Source of the DNA: Symsagittifera roscoffensis | Taxonomy: Eukaryota; Xenacoelomorpha; Acoela; Convolutidae | DNA: 64,000 nucleotides | Direction: 5' to 3' | NCBI RefSeq assembly: GCF_963678635.1 | Contig: NC_087070.1 | Location: 15,625,840-15,689,839 of the forward strand | In this document: piece after piece, positions 1 through 9,119 of the stretch | Position numbering within the stretch: position 1 is the stretch's first letter | Layout: each line of letters begins with the position of its first letter | The notes under the pieces: model-generated | The model's database searches: none | What the model was told of the DNA's origin: nothing | What the model saw: only the letters and a program-made list of their open reading frames with translations | Made by a program: the position numbers and the translations under genes

Positions 1-84
1 ACACAAGAGGGAGGCAGGTGGCCCTTCCTGACGCCGAGGCTGGAGAACGCCACGGAGAAGACGAGAGAAGATGCTCCGCTTCTG

Positions 85-432
85 GTGAAGCAGACCTGGG
101 ATTTTCTTGAGGAGCAGCTGGGAGTGGCCGAGAAAAGGGAGATGACGGTTGGCAGGTTCGTCACAGCAGCCAACGAAGTCACGATTGGAGGATTCTGGAG
201 GGAGCACGCAAGGGGTGAGCTGAGGACGAGGAGGGATCACGAGATTCTTGAGTTCTTGAGTCCTTGTTGGGGAAAGGAGTTCCTGACCGAAGTGTGTAGC
301 GCGAAAGAGACCATCTTTAAAGCCTTCATACAGGAAGTATTGAATATGCCCATCAGTCTGTTGCTGGCACTGTCAATACTCGAGTGTGTTTTTCCCATTG
401 CCAGAGGCTCTCCGTATTTCATCAGTCGGTGA
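85..432 (+). CDS. Hypothetical protein fragment, rearranged 3' end
   Basis: Open frame of about 115 codons starting at GTG; the true start may lie upstream, because the window begins inside the block. The product is charged (for example TWDFLEEQLGVAEKREMTVG) with no recognised domain. From 371 on, the frame runs into the left arm of the inverted repeat, whose sense-strand reading is the mirror copy at 554-675. The last 20 or so residues are therefore probably an artefact of the inversion rather than original protein. Confidence 0.3.
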   Translation: MKQTWDFLEEQLGVAEKREMTVGRFVTAANEVTIGGFWREHARGELRTRRDHEILEFLSPCWGKEFLTEVCSAKETIFKAFIQEVLNMPISLLLALSILECVFPIARGSPYFISR

Positions 433-492
433 AATGACACCAGTTCCCCGTGGGTTAGAAGCACCAATGTCAAGTATCCGTCTATCCGGAGG
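371..492 (+). repeat. Left arm of perfect 122-bp inverted repeat
   Basis: These 122 bases are the exact reverse complement of 554-675, separated by a 61-bp spacer (493-553). Both arms carry a CTCGAG near the outer end. I found no mismatch when comparing base by base. Confidence 0.95.
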
Positions 493-515
493 TTTACCCA
501 AGGTACCTGTTTAAT

Positions 516-818
516 ATGGGCCCAGCATACATGTTCAGTCGGGGCGTGGACACCCTCCGGATAGACGGATACTTGACATTGGTGCTTCTAACCCACGGGG
601 AACTGGTGTCATTTCACCGACTGATGAAATACGGAGAGCCTCTGGCAATGGGAAAAACACACTCGAGTATTGACACCTACTCGTATAAGTGTGCTGCCGG
701 GCTAAAGACGCTGCTGATACAGTACCTACTGATGCAGAACCGGCACCTGACTGGTGAAGAAAAGAGCCCGAAGACAAGAGAGGAGTGGAGGAAAGTGAAT
801 GGGGCATGCCTCTATTGA
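516..818 (+). CDS. Hypothetical protein fragment
   Basis: Open frame of 100 codons containing the right arm of the inverted repeat. After residue 50 it reads on into YKCAAGLKTLLIQYLLMQNR. No family recognised. It overlaps the start of the next frame by 20 bases. It may be the displaced continuation of the frame at 85-432, broken by the inversion. Confidence 0.3.
   Translation: MGPAYMFSRGVDTLRIDGYLTLVLLTHGELVSFHRLMKYGEPLAMGKTHSSIDTYSYKCAAGLKTLLIQYLLMQNRHLTGEEKSPKTREEWRKVNGACLY
554..675 (-). repeat. Right arm of perfect 122-bp inverted repeat
   Basis: Exact reverse complement of 371-492. This arm lies in frame with the open frame 516-818 and reads as plausible protein (LVLLTHGELVSFHRLM), which suggests it is the original copy and the left arm the inverted duplicate. 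Confidence 0.95.
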
Positions 819-1458
819 CGGACCTATGCCTGGCCATGAGATCGGACCCCATGGGGATGATCCGGGGCTAGGGGAAGTCGTAACCTGTATCTATGGACCG
901 GCCGTCACGTTCGCGTTCCCAGATCCTCTGGTGAAAGCTTATCGACACTCAGTAACCCACGTGAGCCTCATAAGCGTACTAGATGGAACGACACTTAATT
1001 GGTGTCAGCAGGAGGTGCTAAGGGCACAGATGAGCAACACGGTGCTCTTCGGAAAGGTGAAGGATCCGGAGTTGGTGGTGTACAGTTTTCGAGGACAACT
1101 GCAGTGCAGGATGGGAGGCAAGCGCGAAGGCCCCATCGAAACCTATCCCAAGTTCTGGAACCTAAATCCCCTGACAGCAGATGGACAAGAGATCTTGAGA
1201 ATTCCCGCGTGGAAGAAAAGCTTCGAGCTGGTGAAAAGGGAGCTGGAGGCGATATTGGAGAAGGAAGTCCTGCCGGCAAGCATTCCAGAATTCCCAACAG
1301 TGAGGAGAATGACCCTGGGGATGAACAGCCCCCTGGTGGTCCCGTCCCTTTTCGCGAGAGCAACAACCGAAGAACAGCAGAAGGAGTTCATCGACGGCTG
1401 GGATTCTCTCTTCATCGGCTACTCTCCATCTATTTTCATACCAGCGACACGAAAATAA
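799..1458 (+). CDS. Hypothetical protein, 219 aa
   Basis: Open frame with ATG at 799. The central part (VVTCIYGPAVTFAFPDPLVK and on to about residue 200) has the mixed hydrophobic and charged pattern of a folded globular domain, with no transmembrane run and no signal peptide. I do not recognise it. Two other frames (one on + from 999, one on -) overlap it. This is the most protein-like of them in this interval by composition, which is a judgement and not a measurement. Confidence 0.4.
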   Translation: MGHASIDGPMPGHEIGPHGDDPGLGEVVTCIYGPAVTFAFPDPLVKAYRHSVTHVSLISVLDGTTLNWCQQEVLRAQMSNTVLFGKVKDPELVVYSFRGQLQCRMGGKREGPIETYPKFWNLNPLTADGQEILRIPAWKKSFELVKRELEAILEKEVLPASIPEFPTVRRMTLGMNSPLVVPSLFARATTEEQQKEFIDGWDSLFIGYSPSIFIPATRK

Positions 1459-1484
1459 ATTCATGGACAACTCAAGCCAAGAAA

Positions 1485-1895
1485 ATGAGAGGGTCGATGC
1501 CCCCGAAGTTCGAGGTACGAGATGCCTTGAGAACATTTGAGCGGGCAGGTCTAGAGCACAAGTTGCCGGTGTGGGACGATGGCAGGATGATAGTGAATGA
1601 AGGGCATATCGCACTGAAAGCAGACGATATGCTGTTTGCCACAAGGAAATACCGGGCACCTTATGGACTAGAGCAGGTGGAAAGGAGACAGGAGGGAAAG
1701 GAGCTGGATGCAGCAGGCCCATTGCATGTGGCTCTGACAGAGTATAAGGAAACGGGTCCAGCTACACCATCACCCCTATCAGTGGGCACCCCTGGGGATA
1801 AAAGGAGTGGTCCCGTAGAAGATCGATTCAGAAGGATTCTTGAGAGAAGGGAAGCAGAATCGGGGGAGGAGAGCATGGATGAAAACTCTCAGTGA
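1485..1895 (+). CDS. Hypothetical acidic protein fragment
   Basis: In-frame ATG at 1485 within a longer open stretch that begins at 999. The product starts MRGSMPPKFEVRDALRTFER and ends in a charged, Ser/Glu-rich tail (EAESGEESMDENSQ). It follows 799-1458 after a 26-base gap in another phase, so it could continue the same protein after a frameshift. No family recognised. Confidence 0.35.
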   Translation: MRGSMPPKFEVRDALRTFERAGLEHKLPVWDDGRMIVNEGHIALKADDMLFATRKYRAPYGLEQVERRQEGKELDAAGPLHVALTEYKETGPATPSPLSVGTPGDKRSGPVEDRFRRILERREAESGEESMDENSQ

Positions 1896-2547
1896 GGCAG
1901 GAGAGGATATGGAGGTGGGAAATACACCGGAGCCGAAGCCATCAGAGGAAGAGTTCACTACGCAAGAACTGTTGAAAGATCTGAGTGGAGAAGATTGGGC
2001 AGACACCCCCACGCCACCTTTGACCTCATCTCCCCGCAAGAACCTATAGTTGCCACTGACGAGCGAGAATCCCAACATGGGAATGATCTTCCTGAGTGCG
2101 GAGAAAAGGGAGAAGAACACCTTTGAGGGAAACAAGGATGCCTTCATAGGCACTCTGGATGCGGATGCTTGGCGAAGATTCTTGAGCGATTTTAATCGAG
2201 AAGTGGACGACGACACCACATTGGATGATTTTAAGGAGGAGCTATGGGACACGGTGGCGAAGTTCGGAGAACCTATCCTGATGGGGACAGGTCTGGAGGA
2301 GAAAGCTAGAGGAGAGCTGCTGAGCAAGATGGTCGAGTTGAGGAAGGCACCACGAAAGACCAGAGAAGACAAATGTAAAGACAGCTCTACTCCGAAACAA
2401 AAAACTGACGATAAAATAATTGAACATGTAAGGGGGGATAAGATCGGAACTAGTAATATAGTTAAAAGTACTAATATCCTTAAGGCTCGAGCAGGGGGAG
2501 GCCAGAGTTGGAAGGGTTGGACGGAGACAAGGAAGTCGAATCAGTGA
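1840..2547 (+). pseudogene. Hypothetical reading frame with one internal stop
   Basis: One phase stays open from 1840 to 2547 except for a single TAG at 2047-2049. The part before the stop is acidic (EDMEVGNTPEPKPSEEEF). The part after it is charged and probably helical (TLDADAWRRFLSDFNREVDD). It overlaps the frames on both sides. The single stop implies decay, stop readthrough, or two separate small proteins. No family recognised. Confidence 0.35.
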
Positions 2548-3551
2548 TGATAACGACAACGCCCCCGAGTAAAGACGTGAGGTCTCGCAAGAGGAAGAGA
2601 GACGTGGAGGGATTGGGCAGTCCTTCAGCGGATTCGGTCTCGGAGGAAAACTTGAGAGAGATGGCCCCCATGGTTCTGGCACGATGGAAGACAGCAGCCT
2701 ACAAGAGTAGCTACGAGCCGAGGAAACTGCTCGACGTAGAAAAGGAGATGGAGATCCCCACCAGCTCAACAACGGAAGAAGACTTCAAGCCTCAGAGGAT
2801 AAAAATGAAGCGAGGTTTGACGAGCGGGCAGACTTGGGAAGTGGACGTCGGCAAAGAATGGGTCTCAATTGAACACCAGGCTACCGGGAAGCAAGTGACT
2901 AGTGATCCTCTTGAGAAAAATAAAACGAGGAACACCGCCCGACCGTGGTGGGTGGCCCTGGAAACATTGCAGGAATTGGAAGACTGCCTGAAGAAGCTCG
3001 ACAGTGGAGTGTCACGCAAACGACGCAACTGGGCTACCCAGCAGAAGGCTGGTATCAATAAATTAGAATTGGGAAGCCAACTGAAGAGAACTTGGCAGAA
3101 CTTGTTAAAGGATCATTTTGAAGAAGCGATGAGAATATCCTCATCGGCATCGCCGTTGATGGCGAATCCCTTCATTAGGACCGCAGGACAACTGACAAGC
3201 ATTAGGACCGCAGCTTGTTGGGATGCTACCTGTTTCTTGAGGTGGACAATGTCAATGATGACTGACAGTACCATCCTAGCATGTCACCAGAGAGCAATTA
3301 GAAGCAAGACGCTGGAAAGGAGAGTCTCCACAGTCATCTTGAATGTGAACCAGAGTACTGGGATAGAAAAGGAGGACGGTTCTAGGCAATCTCTAGAGAG
3401 CCAAAGGAAGTTAGATGAGATACGGAGATTCTACAACAAGAAGTTCGAGGAGAAACACGACGTTCACCGTAACTTGGCTTCTTCAGGAGTGCCTTTCCTA
3501 GACTTAGAAGCTGGAGGTGCCCATAGAAACTATGAGGTGGCGGAGCGCTGA
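2508..3551 (+). CDS. Hypothetical basic protein with a nuclear-localisation-like patch
   Basis: The longest frame of the block, 347 codons, opening at TTG and overlapping the previous frame by 40 bases. Near the N terminus is a basic run SRKRKRDVEG that looks like a monopartite nuclear localisation signal. The rest is Lys/Glu/Arg-rich with likely helices (LETLQELEDCLKKLDSG, QRKLDEIRRFYNKKFEEK). A short internal duplication, ANPFIRTAGQLTSIRTAACW, reflects a repeated stretch near 3175-3215. No enzymatic motif is visible. The TTG opening suggests the true N terminus may lie in another phase. Confidence 0.4.
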   Translation: MEGLDGDKEVESVMITTTPPSKDVRSRKRKRDVEGLGSPSADSVSEENLREMAPMVLARWKTAAYKSSYEPRKLLDVEKEMEIPTSSTTEEDFKPQRIKMKRGLTSGQTWEVDVGKEWVSIEHQATGKQVTSDPLEKNKTRNTARPWWVALETLQELEDCLKKLDSGVSRKRRNWATQQKAGINKLELGSQLKRTWQNLLKDHFEEAMRISSSASPLMANPFIRTAGQLTSIRTAACWDATCFLRWTMSMMTDSTILACHQRAIRSKTLERRVSTVILNVNQSTGIEKEDGSRQSLESQRKLDEIRRFYNKKFEEKHDVHRNLASSGVPFLDLEAGGAHRNYEVAER

Positions 3552-3571
3552 AGTTCTGGACAGAGAGGATA

Positions 3572-4282
3572 ATGGAGATAGACCCTGTGGAAAGAGAGAG
3601 ACCTAGTCTAGGTTTGATTCTCGAGAGAACACCGGAAGTAATAAGTGTGCCACGCTCAAGTAAAAGAGTAGAACTAAAAATGGGTAACGGGAACGGCATG
3701 TTGACCACGAATCTGGGAGTGGTGTGGAAATTGCTCAGGCCCTCCTGGTGTCCACATCCCCATGCAAGCCTGATCGAGGAAGTCACTGAGCGAGTGAGAT
3801 TGGCGCCGACAGAGGATGAAGATTTAGCGACCTTGAGTATAGTACATAGACTGATCCTGCCTCATATGAAGGAGTCGAGTGAGATGACGAGTGGAACAGG
3901 GTCGGTAAAGAAGATGGAGCCAGGCAGTTGTCTTGACTCGACGTGTGGGAATGGCGAGCACACCTGTGATGGACGATCGTGCGTCAGGATACAGTCTTTC
4001 CAGAAAGAAGACCTAGTCACCTGGTTTGAAGATATCACCGAAAGGGAGAAAAGTGAGATACAGATAGTGGCTGAGTGTTACGCGAGTACCACTGTAAACC
4101 TAGCAACAGCTCTGGAATTCTTCTCAAGAATGTGTAGTCTCCAGTCACTGGAGAGGCTAGAGTCAGAACACCACTTGGTGACCGCGTTGAGCGTGGAGTC
4201 ATGGCCCGGAGTGTTGCAAGTGACCCAGAAACACATCAAGAGTTGGAAGGTTGGATCGAAGCGGAGATGGCATTACCCATGA
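3572..4282 (+). CDS. Hypothetical protein with a cysteine cluster
   Basis: ATG at 3572, 20 bases after the previous stop; 236 codons. A Cys/His-containing stretch (CLDSTCGNGEHTCDGRSC) lies near residues 127-144 and could bind metal or form disulfides. The sequence before and after it is charged and helical. No family recognised. The last 80 bases overlap the next frame. Confidence 0.4.
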   Translation: MEIDPVERERPSLGLILERTPEVISVPRSSKRVELKMGNGNGMLTTNLGVVWKLLRPSWCPHPHASLIEEVTERVRLAPTEDEDLATLSIVHRLILPHMKESSEMTSGTGSVKKMEPGSCLDSTCGNGEHTCDGRSCVRIQSFQKEDLVTWFEDITEREKSEIQIVAECYASTTVNLATALEFFSRMCSLQSLERLESEHHLVTALSVESWPGVLQVTQKHIKSWKVGSKRRWHYP

Positions 4283-4899
4283 GCGAAGCCTATGGACTGC
4301 CTCTAAATGCGAAGTCCCTAGTGGGGTCAGTGATGGCCAACCTATGTGGCAGCCACTATCCATTACACATGGCGATGGTAGAAGTGTCCAGCCAGAGGGT
4401 ATTGATAGACAAAGCCTTCTCAGTGCCCAAATGTTTAAGACTAGCTCGGATGTCACATCATTCACACAAGCTGTTGAGGAAGGTCCGAGGAACAGTGCCT
4501 AAAGAACAAAGGGATGACTTGAGTGAAAACTGGGGTGAAGAACTTCTAGGCTTGGAGAGCGAAAATACAAGTGACCTCGAGAGACAAAACGTGATTGGGA
4601 AACCCATGGTAGGTGCCCCTAACTTGGGAGAAGTCGACGTGATACACGAGAAGATGATGGAACTTGAGCCTCTCCGGGAAGCCTCGGGAGAACGCAATCT
4701 TAGGAGCATCGACCTCACACACGGGGACTGTCCATGCCACTGTCTGGCGCAGACAGTGTGGTACCCAGACCAAGCCAATCTCTGCCTGACCTGGGATGTA
4801 GAAGAAATCAGGTCGTTGGGATTACCCGAGAATCAACAAAAAGTGACCATCTTGGTGGTGAGCACATGCTGGCTCTGCGATGGATGGAAGAAAACATAG
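4201..4899 (+). CDS. Hypothetical protein, 232 aa
   Basis: ATG at 4201, overlapping the previous frame by about 80 bases. It includes a small-residue stretch (PLNAKSLVGSVMANLCGSHY) and later a Cys/His run (HGDCPCHCLAQTVW). No recognised fold. The closing overlap of 165 bases with the next frame fits either genuinely overlapping genes or a frameshift. Confidence 0.4.
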   Translation: MARSVASDPETHQELEGWIEAEMALPMSEAYGLPLNAKSLVGSVMANLCGSHYPLHMAMVEVSSQRVLIDKAFSVPKCLRLARMSHHSHKLLRKVRGTVPKEQRDDLSENWGEELLGLESENTSDLERQNVIGKPMVGAPNLGEVDVIHEKMMELEPLREASGERNLRSIDLTHGDCPCHCLAQTVWYPDQANLCLTWDVEEIRSLGLPENQQKVTILVVSTCWLCDGWKKT

Positions 4900-5513
4900 C
4901 AAAGTATCGAGAATCGAAGACGCCTACAGCAGAGTCGATTCACGCGATAGATTACAGCAGGAGACTTGAGTTGTTCGAGACAGCATGCAAGGTGTTCGCC
5001 ATACCAATGGAAGTCAGACACGTGTGGAGCCGCTTGAGATTCTTTCCTTGGTTTCGCGCGACGTTAACATCCTGGTTATATGTAGCGACCAAGGATCACA
5101 TGAGGTAACATCAAAAGGAATATCGACAATTCCAGGCCGAGATAGGACCAGATGCCTTCAAGAGACCTCTGCTGACCCATCGAAATGCGATCACGACGGG
5201 GTGGAAAAGAGTGGGTAGAGTATCCAGAGACAACACTAGAGCGAGGGAGTCAATACTGGAGGAGGATCTGGCGAAGAATGTAAGCCTGAGTCTTCACAAT
5301 TCCTTCTGTTTGAACCGGGAGTCGAAGGTGAAGAGCTTACCGAATCAAGCGAAGAGATTGCAAGAGCAAAGGGAGTGGATGCGATCCTATGAACAGCTGA
5401 AGGCTTGGGAGGAGATAGTGATCAGCTCCGATGACGAAGAGGCACTATTGGAACAGATCACAGTGTCAAAAGTATCTGGATCGGGTACCTCGAGGGCGAA
5501 GAACACGAGGTGA
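4734..5513 (+). pseudogene. Hypothetical protein frame with one internal stop and a SUMO-interaction-like tail
   Basis: One phase is open from 4734 to 5513 except for a TAA at 5106-5108. The reading before the stop is aromatic-rich (RLRFFPWFRATLTSWLYVA). The reading after it continues convincingly (KEYRQFQAEIGPDAFKRPLL), so I take this as one protein broken by a nonsense change. Near the C terminus the run EEIVISSDDEEA has the hydrophobic core plus Ser/acidic flank typical of SUMO-interacting motifs. No enzyme family recognised. It is the last frame of the block. Confidence 0.4.
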
Positions 5514-5517
5514 GCCA

Positions 5518-6744
5518 GTGGCTCAAAAGGAAAATTCTAGAGTCTTGAGTCTTGAGAGGGAGGGGGCTCGAGGGTGAACTCGGATGAAATCTGGGTTCAC
5601 GAAAAAGAAAGTTTAACAATTAAGATATTGTTATTAATATGCTAGATCTATTATATAAATCAAAATGCTGCATGACAATTTCCTGATTGAATAGGACAAA
5701 AGAAATTTTATGTGTGAAAATTTTATATGGTCGTGAATTTTGGAAGGTAGATAAAATTAAGTCTGCTGCAAACTTCTGTAAATGACCACTGGCACTGTAT
5801 CTTGAGTGACACTCGGGCTTCTGGGGATTCACTGACAAACAGCACGCGATGAGGACATCGATCTTGAGTCCGGGGAGTATGTGCCAGTCGGTCATGTCTG
5901 GAAGTTTGACCTTGAGAGACACGAAAATACGTAATTTTGGAGTGGAATTTTAATTTTCAAAATTTCGAATAGAGCCTGTCATGCTCAGTTTTCTCGTGCC
6001 AACTGAAAACAAAAAGTGAAAAATCAGAACATCCGAGTTTACATTCGCGGAAAAGTGCTTGAATAGAACAGCGGGAAATTGCTATTCGCAATTTCCAGAT
6101 ATAAAATAGGACACGAGTAGAGCTGTCTTATCCCAAAATAGGAGGAGAGACAATAAAAAGAAGAAAGAACGACCATTCGGAACAGACTAGAGTGAACCTT
6201 CAATGGAAAGGTGGACAGCTTGAGTGTCCCAATGGTTCATACAAAAACTCAAATTCTAGAGCCAGAACTTACTTCTGTTACCAAAACTGACCAGTATCAA
6301 ACTTATTTAGTTATATTATCCAATTCTTGAGTTGCTTACCAATTTAATTACTCCCTGTACTCGAGTACATCAACATGTGAGTCCCCAATTTAAAATTCTC
6401 GAGTGTGTTTTATGATTGTTATGTTGAGATAAGGCGAGTTCTAGGTTGATCCATCTGAAATGAATCAAAGTTCCACTGTCCAATAAAAAGTAACTTAACG
6501 AATGTTTCCGACCCTGTTTTTAACGGCGTTCATGTATTTTGGGTATTTTGAGACCTAAATATGGGAACGTTCTTATTTTCTAGAGTGGGGGGATATTTTG
6601 GTAGTAGCCTTTAAGCTGTAACGGGTTCTAGTCTCATGTCGCAAGCGAACCGAATTGGCTTCGACCGTTCTTGAGGTCGAAAAACACAAGAGATAGTGTC
6701 CCTGACTCTTGAGCCAACGGTTATAGGGCCTATTTTTCTTAAGC
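5518..6744 (+). other. Non-coding downstream part of the GC-richer block, dense in CTYGAG
   Basis: No convincing coding frame. The hexamers CTTGAG or CTCGAG occur about 13 times here (for example at 5544, 5551, 5568, 5801, 5863, 5911, 6219, 6326, 6360, 6398, 6670 and 6708), with CTAGAG variants at about 5537, 6256 and 6581. AATAAA occurs near 6152 and 6483 and could serve as a polyadenylation signal for the frames upstream. The segment stops where the LINE fragment begins. Confidence 0.5.
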
Positions 6745-7760
6745 CTCATATGTGACCGAAGTAGGCAACTGTTACAACTCACTTCAATTGAATGCAAAAA
6801 AGACAGAATTCATCGTTTTCAGCAAAAAACATTCAAGGAAAAAGGATGAAAAGTATACTATAACTCTAGATGATAAAATAATTGAGGAAAAAACCAATGT
6901 TAAATACCTAGGAGTAGTTTTAGATCAGTTTCTCACATTCCAAGTTGAAATCAAAAATATTCTCAGGAAAATGGCATGCGGAATAAAAACACTTCAATCA
7001 ATCAAAAAGCCATTGCCAGTGAAAACAAGACTCTTGATAATGCATGCACTGGTAATTAGTCATTTGCATTACCCAGCAATTCTTTTAAGTGGAATATCCG
7101 CTAACCTAAAGATATCTCTGGAAAAACAGTTAAGCTGGGCAGTAAAAACTTGCTGCGATCGTGCAAAATACGACTCATCTTCAGACTTGAAGCTAAAACA
7201 CAATATATTACCAGTGACAATGTTTCTGGACTATAAAATATTATGTCACCTTTGGAAAATACAACATCAATTATTGCCAGCCTATTATAACATTGAGTAT
7301 GATAACCACCAAATAGATATTATTACAAGAAACAAAAAATTATATTTCGGCGACAGATACAATGGGCAATACATAGAAAATTCCTCCTTTAAAAAGTCCG
7401 TCATAATCTGGAACAAACTAACAGATGATAAAGTCAACTTTAAAGACATAGTAACATACAGAAAAGCAAAGATAAAATTCAAAAATTATTATTTATTATT
7501 ATTTAAAGAAGACCACTCTGTGGCAACTCATGGTAAAGTTTCATGGAAAAGCTTTAAGTTTATATAATAACATTTATTTATCAACCACCTTGAAGCTCTC
7601 AGGTGAAAAGTAATCATCGATAATTGTAATCGAGTTTGTTTTGTTTATTGTTATTGTAACTATGTGTATCTAATGATGTTATAATATTTTTATGAACTGA
7701 TAGGAAAAAAAACAGAAAACATTTGACTTACACTTGTGTATTGAAATTAATTTCGATGTG
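6745..7760 (+). pseudogene. LINE (non-LTR retrotransposon) 3' fragment, reverse transcriptase C-terminal part
   Basis: The frame 6752-7567 (271 codons) covers the end of a non-LTR reverse transcriptase: the thumb-side motif LNAKKTEFIVFS, then VKYLGVVLD and the helix-rich C-terminal extension (LLIMHALVISHLHYPAILLS). The palm motifs with the catalytic Asp residues lie upstream and are absent, so this is a 5'-truncated copy of the kind produced by incomplete reverse transcription. AT-rich untranslated sequence follows to about 7760. It reads like a Jockey/CR1-type element; I did not place it more finely. Confidence 0.8.
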
Positions 7761-7779
7761 CAATTAAAGTGTTTTTTTT

Positions 7780-8263
7780 TATCTAGAGTTTTTTTCGTTT
7801 TGTTTTTCGTTTTTTTTCTGTTTATTCAAATAATTTCAGTTTTTGTTAAATTAACGTAATTGGGTATTTTTGAGGGCAAATATATTCATTTGGGATTGTG
7901 TTTCAGTTCGGATGGGCCGTAAAAGCTTTAAAAACTTATTACGAAATTTTTTCTGACAACAGTTTTTTTTTCGGCTTAACAGGTTTCGACCTTAAATTTG
8001 TCGCCTTTGTTGCCGCACGGTAAATGATCATTTATTGTATATTTAAATGCGGGCTTCTTTATCTCGCCATGTTTAAGCTTTTTCAACGCATTATTTTTGC
8101 ATGTTCAAGCTATACCGTATATTGCAATGGTTAAGAATTTTTTCGATTTTCCAATTTGATTTTAACGGTTATTTTACCGAGTCTAAATTAAGCAGTCCAG
8201 TATCGAATTAGGGATTGCGAATTTGGCCTCCAATTTTGAATGCTCGAATCATTTTAGTTAACG
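7780..8263 (+). repeat. First half of a long repeat (partner at 17460-18505), split by the element at 8264
   Basis: 7900-8035 matches 17565-17685 (shared GGGCCGTAAAAGCTTT-like start and CCTTTGTTGCCG). 8037-8263 matches 18270-18500 (shared AAATGCGGGCTTC, ATCTCGCCATGTTTAAGC and GAATTTGGCCTCCAA), and a third copy lies at 20175-20460. In the second copy the sequence runs straight on into a tandem array; here the array resumes only at 11683. No gene is visible. Confidence 0.8.
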
Positions 8264-8391
8264 GAGAATAATGTGAATTCAGACACATTTAAAAAACAAT
8301 ATGGAACAAGTCCGAGGAACGTTTCAAGAGTAGCACCAAATTTATGTTTAAAAAAAATCTTTTTAAATGCTATATAAAAAACAGTCAAGAT

Positions 8392-8910
8392 TCAATCTTG
8401 GTTATCGCCGAAAGTCGGCACCAACCGAGTCGTCAACTTCAACAGCAAGAGTTTCAAGCACACAGCGGCTGTTCCACGCTGTACAGCAATGCCAAGTCCC
8501 TGCCGCAAGAAAATTGTCGCTCTGTCGTCGCCAGTAGCTTGCGTCACTCGTTTACCAAGGCTTGTTATAAAGCGCAGTGTATCAGTACCCAGACCTCCGA
8601 GAGTTTCAATCGCAATGGGTTGGAAGATGTGTGTTGCTGATATCTCTTCGTATTTGGCGCGTTTTCGTGATTCCGCTGCATCTGCCAGTGGGTCCTTCTC
8701 GACTCGCGAGCTGGATGTACGAGCATGCCAGTCTATGTACGCAGGTGAAGTCCCAAGCCAATGCTCTTCCGTGCGTCCATGGAACCAGTGTGAGTTCATT
8801 TGGTCTCTTACGGTCAGACTGGAGTAATCCCTGGGGCTCGATGATCGACGGGACGTTGGCTTGAATAAATGCCCTATGAATAATATGATTGCCCATCGAA
8901 TGGCTCGCAT
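8392..8910 (-). pseudogene. C-terminal region of the retroelement polyprotein
   Basis: Two overlapping minus-strand frames carry this part. The frame 8606-8896 gives HRAFIQANVPSIIEPQGLLQ and ELTLVPWTHGRALAWDFTCV, and 8392-8910 gives RKRAKYEEISATHIFQPIAI and on to IAVQRGTAAVC. A frameshift near 8690 separates halves that belong together in the family. The role of this C-terminal domain is unknown to me. Confidence 0.75.
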
Positions 8911-9110
8911 GAACAGATCTGCTCTTCTTGCAAACTAATGCATGCTTACCATAGGCATCGACTATATCGCCACAAGAGCACTTGTGTGTGGGGTACAGAC
9001 CGGTGCGCCAAGACGATAACTTATGGCAATTCCGAATTCATCATCTGTGAGCGGGAGTGCTAGTGTTCTCGAGGGAAGGGCGTTGAGCCATTCAGCAGCT
9101 TCGGGGCACA
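8900..9110 (-). pseudogene. Cys/His motif segment of the retroelement polyprotein
   Basis: Minus-strand reading with a frame change gives AEWLNALPSRTLALPLTDDE, then a C-P-H-K-C-S-C ... H ... C arrangement (CTPHKCSCGDIVDAYGKHAL) that resembles a zinc-binding knuckle found after the RT in this family. It joins the RT C-terminal part to the last domain. Confidence 0.6.
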
Positions 9111-9119
9111 CCAAGCCGT

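Larger units (their letters stand above)
1..5517 (+). other. GC-richer block of tiled same-strand open frames, unrecognised
   Basis: This segment is visibly richer in G and C than the rest of the window and is almost entirely covered by + strand open frames in all three phases, several overlapping the next by 20-170 bases. The predicted proteins are rich in Glu, Lys and Arg, and none matches a family I know. Two frames (1840-2547 and 4734-5513) are each interrupted by a single in-frame stop, and the first 700 bases contain an inverted duplication, so the block is probably decaying. It could be an old integrated element or virus-like sequence, or a rearranged host locus; nothing seen (no polymerase, capsid, integrase or transposase motif) decides this. 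The left edge is cut by the window. Confidence 0.5.

Noticed and set aside
995-1722. Minus-strand frames of 123 and 186 codons in the GC-richer block
   Set aside because: Pro/Ser/Leu-rich composition typical of the antisense of charged protein sequence.
1-6720. CTYGAG sites as binding sites for an NK2-class (TTF-1-like) homeodomain, whose known site includes CACTCAAG
   Set aside because: The match is only to the core, and the strict one-strand bias is not expected for a DNA-binding site; kept as an unexplained motif.
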